64,000 nt of DNA from an uncultured Psychroserpens sp. GTDB lineage: Bacteria > Bacteroidota > Bacteroidia > Flavobacteriales > Flavobacteriaceae. Under the pieces are notes generated by a model that saw only the letters and a list, made by a program, of their open reading frames with translations, did not search any database and was not told where the DNA came from. Numbering within the stretch: position 1 is the first letter of the stretch; each line of letters opens with the position of its first letter. The position numbers and the translations under genes were made by a program. This document shows, in pieces, positions 17,089 through 24,951 of this stretch. The DNA lies in assembly GCF_947503375.1 (NCBI RefSeq), contig NZ_CANNDQ010000001.1, forward strand, positions 1-64,000, read 5' to 3'.

Positions 17089-17834
17089 TATTCTTTTAAT
17101 AATTTAGCGATATCTTCTTTTAACATAGTGATTTCTTGAGTTTCACCATCTTCCTCTTTTTCTTCTTCACTTATAATTCCTTTGTAAAATATCTTTGGGT
17201 TTCCAAAATTATCTTGCCTTGAACGTATGAACCCATTTTTATCTATTAAAGCAAAGTTTCCTGAATGCTCAAAGCCTCCTTCAACCTCTTCGTTTTGGCC
17301 TGCATAAATATTAAAGCCAACATTGGCAAGTTCATAGATCATCTCCTGATCTCCTGTCATTAAATGCCAATTTGGATTTGTGATACCGTAATTATCAGCA
17401 TAGGATTTTAAAACTTCTGAGGTGTCGCGTGTTGGATTTATTGTAAATGAAGCTACGCCAAAATTTTCAAAATCTGAAAATGTATTCTGTATTTGAACCA
17501 AATTTCTATTCATCCTTGGGCAAATCGTAGGACATGTTGTAAAAAAGAATTCTACAACATAAACTTTGCCTTCATAATCTTTATTTGTGATTGTCTTTCC
17601 GTTTTGATTTATAAAAGAAAAATGTGGCACTTTTTTAGGCTGTCCATTAATGTTTAAGAACATCAAATCAGATACATATTCATCGTTACTGGAAACATTG
17701 CGACTTCTACTTTCGTTTCTAATAACATCGTCTCCACTTATTCTATTAACAATTCGCGGAATGAAAATAATTCCAAACACCAATAGAATAAAGGCTATCC
17801 CAATAAAAGAATAATTTGTTTTTTTTGTACTCAT
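17088..17834 (-). CDS. SCO family copper chaperone / thiol-disulfide protein
   Basis: A 248-residue membrane-anchored periplasmic protein. An N-terminal helix (about 9-27) anchors a thioredoxin fold with the SCO copper site TTCPTICPRM (C101, C105) and a later conserved His (GGFEHSGNFALID). SCO proteins deliver copper to, or reduce, the CuA site of cytochrome oxidase subunit II, here encoded by ctaC 28 kb away. It lies 6 bp after a cysteine-less SCO-like gene and overlaps the DUF420 gene. Confidence 0.92.
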   Translation of the reverse strand: MSTKKTNYSFIGIAFILLVFGIIFIPRIVNRISGDDVIRNESRSRNVSSNDEYVSDLMFLNINGQPKKVPHFSFINQNGKTITNKDYEGKVYVVEFFFTTCPTICPRMNRNLVQIQNTFSDFENFGVASFTINPTRDTSEVLKSYADNYGITNPNWHLMTGDQEMIYELANVGFNIYAGQNEEVEGGFEHSGNFALIDKNGFIRSRQDNFGNPKIFYKGIISEEEKEEDGETQEITMLKEDIAKLLKE

Positions 17835-17840
17835 GTTGCT

Positions 17841-18557
17841 CTAATTTTCTTCAGCATTCAAATCTTCAGCTCTCCTTGATGACGAATCAAATTTTCCTTT
17901 TCGTTTTTGTCGATATTCAGTAAATAAGATTCGTAAGTCATCACTCATCTTGTTTTTAATTTCTGCTACTTCAATACAATCATAGCTAAAGAGCTTGTAT
18001 ATTGGTTCTTCTTTTTCAATTTCATTATCTTCTCTATCATCTAGTCTGCCTCTTTGTTTAAGCTCTTTATCAATGATAAATACATGATCTGTTGCAAGTT
18101 CTTTACTCAATTGCTCTTCAATTTTAAGGCTTTCAAAGAGGGTCTCTATATCATTAGGTTCTCCATAGACAAAATGCCAAAACCTAAGGTCTTCATATTT
18201 ACTAATTTCCTTTTTTAAAGCTTGTGCCTTTTCTTTAGCGCCTTTGGGCAATATCATGACAATTTGGAATCGCTTAAACCCTTTAAATTTGTCATAAACC
18301 AACTCTTTTAAATTTAGTGCTGCTGTAGCATACTCCATAGGTCTATTTCCTAAAAACCCAAGAATAGTAATATGCTCTTTAAGAAGAATATCTTCTTCGT
18401 TATCTGAAGCAAAAAACTGTAAATCTGTAACATCTTCATTTACAATTTCTAGCGGATCATAGTTATGTGTTGCTGGATATAAAAACAATAAAAAGACTAC
18501 AGGTAAAAAAAATAAAACCACTAATATTAGAATCGTTTTTATTGACTTTTTTTTCAT
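17841..18557 (-). CDS. SCO-like thioredoxin-fold protein lacking the copper/redox cysteines
   Basis: A 238-residue protein with an N-terminal anchor helix (about 7-25). The rest has a thioredoxin-like order of elements: strand ITILGFLG, helix, strand QIVMILP, then the late motif HVFIIDKELKQRGRLDD typical of SCO/peroxiredoxin folds. Where SCO has CxxxC it has GNRPMEY; its only cysteine is in FSYDCIEV. I do not know a named family. Start: the track's TTG 18587 is part of the -7 box TATTTTTG, so ATG 18557 (MKKKSIKTI) is used. It is the first gene of the SCO-DUF420-CxxC set. It may be a structural partner of SCO or of oxidase (inference). Confidence 0.75.
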   Translation of the reverse strand: MKKKSIKTILILVVLFFLPVVFLLFLYPATHNYDPLEIVNEDVTDLQFFASDNEEDILLKEHITILGFLGNRPMEYATAALNLKELVYDKFKGFKRFQIVMILPKGAKEKAQALKKEISKYEDLRFWHFVYGEPNDIETLFESLKIEEQLSKELATDHVFIIDKELKQRGRLDDREDNEIEKEEPIYKLFSYDCIEVAEIKNKMSDDLRILFTEYRQKRKGKFDSSSRRAEDLNAEEN

Positions 18558-18584
18558 TGGTAAATAGCCCTTTGATTTGTTTTG

Positions 18585-18592
18585 CAAAAATA
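18585..18592 (-). promoter_or_regulatory. -7 promoter box of the SCO-like/SCO/DUF420 operon
   Basis: Reads TATTTTTG on the minus strand and overlaps the last T of the preceding terminator tract. The first possible ATG is 27 bp further on. Confidence 0.6.
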
Positions 18593-18625
18593 AAAAAAGA
18601 CGGTTTCTTTAAACCGTCTTTTTTT
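18592..18625 (-). terminator. Intrinsic terminator after cytochrome oxidase subunit IV
   Basis: AAAAAAAGACGGTTT / loop 4 nt / AAACCGTCTTTTTTT, symmetrical and able to act on both strands. It separates the subunit III/IV genes from the SCO-like operon. Confidence 0.9.
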
Positions 18626-18649
18626 ATTTTTTATACTTATAATAACATA

Positions 18650-19030
18650 TTAAAAATCTCGTTTTACATACTCTGAAGAATAAACGCCTTCAATATATCC
18701 ACCTTCTTGTAATAAGATAAAAATTAAGTAGCATATGAGGAATATTGCTGTCCAAACAACCATACGTCTCAATGCTTTTGTCTCATCACGCATGTGCATG
18801 AAATCCCAAGTGATGTAATACGCTTTTACTATCGTTAGAATAATAAATATCCAGTTTAGCATTTTCATTCCCAAGACCTTACCCATTAACATTTCAGGTT
18901 TAAAGATACCAAGTGCAACTTCAATAATAGTGACTATGGTAAGGAAGACTAAAACACCCCAAATTTTTGACGTATTGGATTTAAATTTTAGAAGTCCTCT
19001 AAATATTTCTAATTTATGTTCGTGTGCCAT
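18650..19030 (-). CDS. Cytochrome c oxidase subunit IV family protein
   Basis: A 126-residue membrane protein with three helices (about 22-42, 52-75, 90-115) and the motif AYYITWDFMHMRDE, characteristic of the prokaryotic subunit IV family. It is a small accessory subunit of the aa3 oxidase in the inner membrane. It follows the long subunit III gene by 23 bp and ends at a strong terminator. Confidence 0.88.
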   Translation of the reverse strand: MAHEHKLEIFRGLLKFKSNTSKIWGVLVFLTIVTIIEVALGIFKPEMLMGKVLGMKMLNWIFIILTIVKAYYITWDFMHMRDETKALRRMVVWTAIFLICYLIFILLQEGGYIEGVYSSEYVKRDF

Positions 19031-19053
19031 TTTTTAAATATTCTATAATTGAA

Positions 19054-20064
19054 TTAAACAAGATAGAAGAATGTAAATACAAATACCCAAACTAGATCGA
19101 CAAAGTGCCAATAAAGTCCAACTTTTTCAACCATCTCATAATTTTTACGCTTTTCGTAAGTTCCTAATATCACATTGAAGAAAATAATAATATTAATTAC
19201 TACTCCTGAAAATACGTGAAATCCATGAAATCCAGTGATAAAGAAAAAGAAATCTGCAAATAGAGATGTTCCATATTCGTTAACATGAAGGTTGGCACCT
19301 TGCACGTATAATTGACCATTCTCTTTTATTTGTCTAATCGATTCTTCTCTAGATAAAACCGTTTTTTCTCCTTCTTCGTTTATTATTTGAGTTCTTACCA
19401 ATACATTAGGATGTGCTTCTAAACCAGCACTTACTTCTGCCATAGTATACGCAGGTAATGCACCTTCTTCAACAAACCATAATCCAGTTTTTCTTTCATG
19501 TTGTGTGCGTTCACCATGCTGAACTGTCGCAAAATCGGCAACAGCTACTCGTTTGAACTTCTGTTCTCCATCTACATCAATATACTCACCAAACTGTAAG
19601 ATGTTTCCACCTTTTGTTTGTACTGCTCCATATTCACCTTTAATGAAGGTATTCCATTCCCAAGCTTGAGAGCCAACGAATATTAGACCACCTATAATGG
19701 TTAAAAACATGTAAAATGTAACTTTAGACTTGTTCATGTGATGCCCAGCATCAACGGCTAATACCATGGTTACAGATGACATAATAAGAACAAAGGTCAT
19801 AAACGCCACATAGTACATTGGAGCTTCAACACCATGTAAAAAAGGAAAGTGGGTAAATACCTCATCAGCAATCGGCCATTCACCTATAAATTTAAATCTT
19901 GAAAATCCGTAAGCTGCTAAAAATCCAGAAAAAGTTAAAGCATCAGACACGATAAAAAACCACATCATCATCTTACCATAACTTGCTTTTAAAGGTTGAT
20001 TTCCTCCTCCCCAAGTTTTGCCTTCCGTTCCAGTATTTGCTACTGTAGTATCCATATGAAGCAT
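19054..20064 (-). CDS. Haem-copper oxidase subunit III, long form with extramembrane insertion
   Basis: A 336-residue subunit III. Membrane helices carry the family patterns KMMMWFFIVSDALTFSG, TGFHGFHVFSGVV and the end KVGLYWHFVDLVWVFVFTFFYL. Between about residues 120 and 230 there is a hydrophilic insert (GEYGAVQ through LYVQGANLH) that ordinary 200-260-residue subunits III lack. Start is ATG 20064 or 20055 (MDTTVANT); the latter resembles the homologues I remember. It has its own -7 box 20 bp upstream. A second, short subunit III gene precedes it, so one may form the core oxidase and the other an accessory. Confidence 0.9.
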   Translation of the reverse strand: MLHMDTTVANTGTEGKTWGGGNQPLKASYGKMMMWFFIVSDALTFSGFLAAYGFSRFKFIGEWPIADEVFTHFPFLHGVEAPMYYVAFMTFVLIMSSVTMVLAVDAGHHMNKSKVTFYMFLTIIGGLIFVGSQAWEWNTFIKGEYGAVQTKGGNILQFGEYIDVDGEQKFKRVAVADFATVQHGERTQHERKTGLWFVEEGALPAYTMAEVSAGLEAHPNVLVRTQIINEEGEKTVLSREESIRQIKENGQLYVQGANLHVNEYGTSLFADFFFFITGFHGFHVFSGVVINIIIFFNVILGTYEKRKNYEMVEKVGLYWHFVDLVWVFVFTFFYLV

Positions 20065-20083
20065 TTAGTTGTTAAAAGTTGCA

Positions 20084-20091
20084 CAAAAATA
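20084..20091 (-). promoter_or_regulatory. -7 promoter box before long subunit III gene
   Basis: Reads TATTTTTG on the minus strand, 19 bp before ATG 20064. No well-spaced TTG upstream, so strength is uncertain. The 129-bp gap also holds an imperfect hairpin (AGCTA-c-TAT ... ATAGCT) followed by a T-rich run that may be a weak terminator. Confidence 0.45.
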
Positions 20092-20193
20092 ATCATTTTA
20101 TCTATCTAAAAAAACATCCTCTTCTAAAAAATAAAAATAGCTATCGTTACTAGATTACATAGTAGCTTATAGATCTTAAAAACGATTAAAAAT

Positions 20194-20775
20194 TTAAGCC
20201 AAATATGATAAAAACAAAAACAAGAATATCCACAGTATATCTATAAAATGCCAAAAGGTGGCTGAGAGGTCAATCCCAAGCATATTAGTTGCTGAATATT
20301 TTTGTTTAAAATGATTATAAATTACAACCAATAATGAAATTAGCCCAGCAACAACATGTAAAATATGCACCGCTGCAATTACATAAATGTAGCTCATTGT
20401 GACATTAGAAGTCGCTCCTGTAAAATAATATCCAGAATCTACAATTTGCTGAAACCCATTAATTTGACTGACAATAAAAATTATACCCAACCCAAATGTG
20501 GATAATAACATCAGTGTCGTAAGCTTTTTATTGCCATTTCTTAATGCTCTTTTAGCTAGAATAAAAGTCACGCTACTCATAATGATGATTATACAACTTA
20601 CAAGAAAAGCGCTAGGCATTTCAAACTCTTTCAACCAATCCTCACGCTTTCTACTAACTAAAACCGCACTTGTTAAAGCTGCAAATGACATAATCAGCGA
20701 AATAATTCCAAACCAAAGCATCATGCGTTTGGCTCTATCATTTTTTTCTTCTATTGATCTTTCAGTTAAATCCAT
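20194..20775 (-). CDS. Haem-copper oxidase subunit III, short form
   Basis: A 193-residue inner-membrane protein with five helices and the subunit III end motif ATFWHFIDILWIFLFLFLSYL, plus HILHVVAGLISLLVV. It starts 1 bp after cyoE and is surely translated with it. Its length matches five-helix bacterial subunits III. Relationship to the long form in the next gene is paralogous; which of the two sits next to subunit I cannot be read from sequence. Confidence 0.9.
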   Translation of the reverse strand: MDLTERSIEEKNDRAKRMMLWFGIISLIMSFAALTSAVLVSRKREDWLKEFEMPSAFLVSCIIIIMSSVTFILAKRALRNGNKKLTTLMLLSTFGLGIIFIVSQINGFQQIVDSGYYFTGATSNVTMSYIYVIAAVHILHVVAGLISLLVVIYNHFKQKYSATNMLGIDLSATFWHFIDILWIFLFLFLSYLA

Positions 20776-20776
20776 T

Positions 20777-21670
20777 TTATCTTATAAATTTATCAATAAC
20801 GTATACTATTTGTAACAATGTAATGTATGATACACTAGACAACATCAGTTGCTTTGCTGCTTTAGCTGTACGCTTCTTAAAAAGTTGTAACGCATAATAC
20901 AGCATTACCAATCCTAAAACAAATACAATTACAGCTGCTATTACCGACAGCTTTAAGTCTCCCGTTACTCCAAAAACGGGTATGATTGAAATTAAGATCG
21001 TCCATATGGTATACATAATTGTCTGTACTGCAGTGCCTTTGTCTCGTTTTCCTGTAGGCAACATAAAAAAGCCTCCTTTCTTGTAATCTTCAAACAGGAA
21101 CCAGCCTATGGCCCAAAAATGAGGAAATTGCCAAAAAAACTGTAATGCAAAAAGTGTTCCTGGTTCTATCCCAAAATCGTTTCGTGCTGCTACCCACCCT
21201 AACATAAATGGAATGGCTCCAGGAATAGCACCTACAAAAACAGCTAGAGGTGTTTTTGTTTTTAACGGTGTATAAACACAGGTATATAAGAAAATTGAAA
21301 TGGCACCATACATTGCTGTTCTTGGGTTTATCACATACAACGTAGCGATACCCAAAACAGTAAAAACAGAAGCAATAATAAATGCTGTTTGAACCGACAT
21401 ACGACCTGCAGGAACTGGTCTATTCTTAGTTCGATCCATCAATGCATCTAAATCACGCTCTATGATTTGGTTATATGCATTTGAAGCACCAACCATAAAA
21501 TAGCCTCCAAAAGCTAATAGAATAAGTGTGTAAACATCTACCTCAATTGCACCTAACAAATATCCAGCAATTGCCGAAAACACGACACTTACAGAGAGTC
21601 TTATTTTTGTAATCTCTTTAAAATCTGAAATTATTGAAGGTCGTGACACAGATGACTTTACAGTACTCAA
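20777..21670 (-). CDS. cyoE: Protohaem IX farnesyltransferase (haem O synthase)
   Basis: A 297-residue UbiA-type prenyltransferase with about eight or nine membrane helices that adds a farnesyl chain to haem b to make haem O, the precursor of haem A. The first Asp-rich motif is intact (NAYNQIIERDLDALMDRTKN), the second corresponds to FEDYKKGGFFMLP. The neighbours are oxidase subunits III and IV. Preceded by a good TTG-N20-TATCTTTG promoter, it is the first gene of the locus. No haem A synthase (ctaA) is seen in the window. Confidence 0.95.
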   Translation of the reverse strand: MSTVKSSVSRPSIISDFKEITKIRLSVSVVFSAIAGYLLGAIEVDVYTLILLAFGGYFMVGASNAYNQIIERDLDALMDRTKNRPVPAGRMSVQTAFIIASVFTVLGIATLYVINPRTAMYGAISIFLYTCVYTPLKTKTPLAVFVGAIPGAIPFMLGWVAARNDFGIEPGTLFALQFFWQFPHFWAIGWFLFEDYKKGGFFMLPTGKRDKGTAVQTIMYTIWTILISIIPVFGVTGDLKLSVIAAVIVFVLGLVMLYYALQLFKKRTAKAAKQLMLSSVSYITLLQIVYVIDKFIR

Positions 21671-21703
21671 TTCTTAAACAATTTATGCTTTAATTAGCGA
21701 CTG

Positions 21704-21734
21704 CAAAGATACTTTGAAAATTGGTTATGAGCAA
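21704..21734 (-). promoter_or_regulatory. Promoter of cyoE-oxidase locus
   Basis: On the minus strand TTG (21732-21734), 20 bp spacer, TATCTTTG (21704-21711): full match to the Bacteroidota TTG-N17-23-TAnnTTTG consensus. Leader about 30 nt. Confidence 0.7.
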
Positions 21735-21818
21735 CGCTAACTAAAACTAATTCGCTTTTTCTTAAAGCCTTGTAAGTTTTAATACCTTTACTAGACTCAT
21801 GTTTAAATTCATTCTGCT

Positions 21819-22706
21819 ATGCGATATCTAAAACTATATCTTTTTTTGTGCTTTATTTTTTTTCAAGCAACAACTAATGCGCAACGTTTCAATAATGTTA
21901 CTATTGAAACTATAAATGTTGCTGAACATATCTATATGTTAATAGGTGCTGGCGGAAATATTGGTGTATCAATTGGGAATGACGGTATCTTTATCATTGA
22001 TGACCAATTTGCTCCATTGACACCAAAAATTGAAGCGGCTATAAAAAAATTGAGTGATAAGAATATTACCTTCTTAGTAAACACCCATCATCATGGTGAC
22101 CATACTGGAGGAAATGCTAATATGTCTAAATTAGGAGCTACTTTAATTGCACATGATAATGTAAGGCATCGATTAGAAACCACGCCAAGGCGTGACAACA
22201 CAATGCAACCTAAAGACGCCTTACCTGTGATTACCTTTAATGATGAATTAAGTATACATATAAATGATGAAAAAATCATGGTATTTCATACTGAACATGC
22301 GCATACAGATGGTGATGCTTTACTCTATTTTACTAAAAGCAATGTTTTACATACTGGAGACACTTATTTCAATGGGCGTTATCCTTACATCGATCTAAAT
22401 TCTGGCGGAAGTGTAAATGGTTACATAAATGCTGTTAAAGAAGGATTGAAAGTAATTGATGATGATACAAAGATTATTCCAGGGCACGGTAGTCTTTCTA
22501 ATAAAACGGAATATGAAAACTTTCTTGAGATGCTTGAAGATATAAAGACGCAAATTATGGCTGAGATCTCAGCTGGTAAAACAGAAGAAGATGTAGCCAG
22601 CAATAATACAATTACTAAAACCTATGATGATTTGAATTATGGAACTGGTTTTATTAATTCAGAAAAAATACGTCGAACTTTTTATAAAAGCCTAAAAAAT
22701 AATTAA
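21819..22706 (+). CDS. Exported metallo-beta-lactamase-fold hydrolase
   Basis: A 295-residue MBL-fold protein with a signal peptide (MRYLKLYLFLCFIFFQATTNAQ). The zinc ligands are visible: THHHGDHTGG, HTEHAHTDGD, HTGDTYFNG and PGHGSLS. The spacing suits periplasmic MBL-fold hydrolases of the quinoprotein-relay/B3-like type rather than glyoxalase II. Substrate is unknown, and a true beta-lactamase role cannot be claimed. Its TAA and the TAA of the convergent remB-like gene interleave in a 4-bp TTAA palindrome; no terminator is visible for either. Confidence 0.88.
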   Translation: MRYLKLYLFLCFIFFQATTNAQRFNNVTIETINVAEHIYMLIGAGGNIGVSIGNDGIFIIDDQFAPLTPKIEAAIKKLSDKNITFLVNTHHHGDHTGGNANMSKLGATLIAHDNVRHRLETTPRRDNTMQPKDALPVITFNDELSIHINDEKIMVFHTEHAHTDGDALLYFTKSNVLHTGDTYFNGRYPYIDLNSGGSVNGYINAVKEGLKVIDDDTKIIPGHGSLSNKTEYENFLEMLEDIKTQIMAEISAGKTEEDVASNNTITKTYDDLNYGTGFINSEKIRRTFYKSLKNN

Positions 22707-24808
22707 AAATCATTATACCAATTGAACAAATCTGTTCGTATTCCTATATTAAACCAAACGGTATTACTTTTTAAAGTAGATGCTGTTTCAGCTTGAGGAT
22801 CAAAATTTCGATAACTTATATTGGTAAACAATCTTAAATTACTAACAGGGTTTATAATATAACCACCTTGAAATTCTGTATGAAACACATTGGTTGTATT
22901 TCCTTGTCCAACTTCAATATTTATATCACCTATTCGGTCTACTTCAGATCGGTAGATATCTCCTCCATAGAACGCATTGTCTTCTGGTGTGTTAAAATCA
23001 AAGCCACGTTTACCATAAATAAACTTTACATCACCAAACCAACGCTTGTACGTGTACCTTCCTATTACTATAGCTTCGCTAAAGTTTGCACCCCAAAGAT
23101 GTGCCATTGGCTGATTATTATGAGCATAGTTTAGTACGATTGTATTGTGCGAATAGGTATAAGGACGAACACGATTATATTCAAACTGTAATAACAAATT
23201 ATCAACTTTGAAGGCATCAAAATACTTCACTCCAATCTGATAGCCAAATTTATTCTTCCAGCTCTTATTACCTGCTTTTACATCATTAAGCGAAAATTCA
23301 TCTAGAATGAATTGTCCGTATAAATTCACTTTATTATTCCATTTGTATTTTGCTGAAGCACCAACAATGGCATTACCAGCGTCTTGTCCAGTTTCAAACT
23401 CAATAGCTCTGTAAAATATAACTGGATTCAAATAATTAATATCAAAACCTCTATTATTATCATTTGCCCACATTACAGATTCAAAAAGTCCAATATTCAA
23501 ACGTTTGGATACATTCCAACTCAAATAGTGATTTGCCATATATTTAGTTAAAAAAGCTCCATCTTCGTTGACTTCAGCTCTAATATCACGCAACCACATG
23601 TAAGTATTAGTGTACTTGATTTTCCAGAATTTAGTATTTAGTTTTAAAAAAGGGTATGGGCTAGTTACATCACTTTGAAATAAGGACCTGTACCCATCAC
23701 CAATGAAATTCTTTCCATGACCAAACTGGAGATTTATGAATTTTGCAGGAGTATAGGACAAGTAAGCTTCAGCAACTGGATAATCGTAAGCATCGTCTTT
23801 AAATCGTTTTGAAACGCCTCTACCAGGAACAACAGGTTCATTATTTGAAGCTCGTAATTCTTCTATATATTGATTAAAGTATTGAGCAAATCGACCTTGG
23901 CTTTCGTATACTGATGCAGAAAAGTTAAACTTCTTTCCTAAACCACCTTGAATAAATATACCTCTGGTGTTATTGAAAGTAGAGTTAAAATCTGCCTCTG
24001 TATCTTTACCTACTTGCAAATCTAAAATTGGATCAACCACAAACCAATATTCTTTTCCTTGAACTTCTACTAAGTGTTCATTCCATAGTTTTCTGCTCCA
24101 CCATGAATCTGACCCTTTCACTAGTGCCGCTTTTTCGGCTTTGAAATCATAATATTTAGACACTTCATCGTATATAAAAGGCTTAGCTGCTGTATGACTA
24201 TTGGTCCCTAAACCATTCATTTGTTGGTCAAACCTTGCATAATACGTATGTGTAAATGGAATATTTAATTGGCTACTATACTCTAATTTTTCATATTTAA
24301 CCGTATTTTTATTTATACTATCATATTCATTACTAACCAAAGCATTTAAATCTGTTACTTGTTTTGGTTGTTGAATAATTTGCTCTTCGTTAGTAATTAT
24401 AGCAGGATCAACTAAAGGAATTTTAATACTTAATGCATACTGAAAATATGTTGGTTTACCATTATAAGTTCCAGGTGTAATTTTTGGTAATTCATTAAAG
24501 ACACGCTTAATCTCTTCTTGAAGTTCTTCATATACGGCGTCTACATAAAGTACATTTATAACCCCTTCTTTATCTACTTCAAAAAGCACTTTTACATCTC
24601 CTTTATAACTATCATCATTAACTATTTGTGGTACTTGAAAAGATTTATAAATGAATGCATTGAGCTTATTATTGAAACATACTTTAAGCATGTTTATAGG
24701 CTGATCTTCACATTCTAGAAATATAGGTGTTTTTTCGTAAGTATCAATGTCTTGCGCAATCGTAAAACCTACGCAGAACAAGAAAAGGATAACGAAACAA
24801 TTCTTCAT
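22703..24808 (-). CDS. remB: RemB-like gliding motility outer-membrane protein
   Basis: A 701-residue protein with signal peptide MKNCFVILFLFCVGFTIAQ. Residues about 65-135 resemble a TonB C-terminal domain (KGDVKVLFEVDKEGVI ... LPKITPGTYNGKPT ... ALSIKIPL). From about residue 180 on the protein alternates aromatic-rich strands and ends in F (NWYNDF), as expected of an outer-membrane beta-barrel of the capsule-assembly/RemB type. RemB is needed for some aspects of gliding in Flavobacterium johnsoniae; the identification rests on overall resemblance and on lying close to sprA, so the symbol is moderately sure. Motifs such as FGHGKNFIGDGYRSL appear conserved in this family. Confidence 0.7.
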   Translation of the reverse strand: MKNCFVILFLFCVGFTIAQDIDTYEKTPIFLECEDQPINMLKVCFNNKLNAFIYKSFQVPQIVNDDSYKGDVKVLFEVDKEGVINVLYVDAVYEELQEEIKRVFNELPKITPGTYNGKPTYFQYALSIKIPLVDPAIITNEEQIIQQPKQVTDLNALVSNEYDSINKNTVKYEKLEYSSQLNIPFTHTYYARFDQQMNGLGTNSHTAAKPFIYDEVSKYYDFKAEKAALVKGSDSWWSRKLWNEHLVEVQGKEYWFVVDPILDLQVGKDTEADFNSTFNNTRGIFIQGGLGKKFNFSASVYESQGRFAQYFNQYIEELRASNNEPVVPGRGVSKRFKDDAYDYPVAEAYLSYTPAKFINLQFGHGKNFIGDGYRSLFQSDVTSPYPFLKLNTKFWKIKYTNTYMWLRDIRAEVNEDGAFLTKYMANHYLSWNVSKRLNIGLFESVMWANDNNRGFDINYLNPVIFYRAIEFETGQDAGNAIVGASAKYKWNNKVNLYGQFILDEFSLNDVKAGNKSWKNKFGYQIGVKYFDAFKVDNLLLQFEYNRVRPYTYSHNTIVLNYAHNNQPMAHLWGANFSEAIVIGRYTYKRWFGDVKFIYGKRGFDFNTPEDNAFYGGDIYRSEVDRIGDINIEVGQGNTTNVFHTEFQGGYIINPVSNLRLFTNISYRNFDPQAETASTLKSNTVWFNIGIRTDLFNWYNDF

Positions 24809-24894
24809 AAAAAAGTTAGGTATTTTAATTTTGGAAAGATACTATTTTTTTCAAAAGCGACTAGGAATACCTTTGAGCTTTTCAACTAAGCTAT

Positions 24895-24930
24895 AAAAAA
24901 ACCACTATCATTTTTAGTGATAGCGGTTTT
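24895..24930 (-). terminator. Intrinsic terminator after TonB gene 2
   Basis: On the minus strand CCGCTATCA / loop / TGATAGTGG followed by TTTTTTT. One pair is G-U in minus-strand RNA but A-C on the plus strand, so the hairpin favours the tonB direction. Confidence 0.85.
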
Positions 24931-24951
24931 ATATGATATAAGTGTATTTTT

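Noticed and set aside
21819-22706. MBL-fold protein as a beta-lactamase resistance gene
   Set aside because: The fold is shared by many hydrolases; motif spacing and context do not show beta-lactamase activity.
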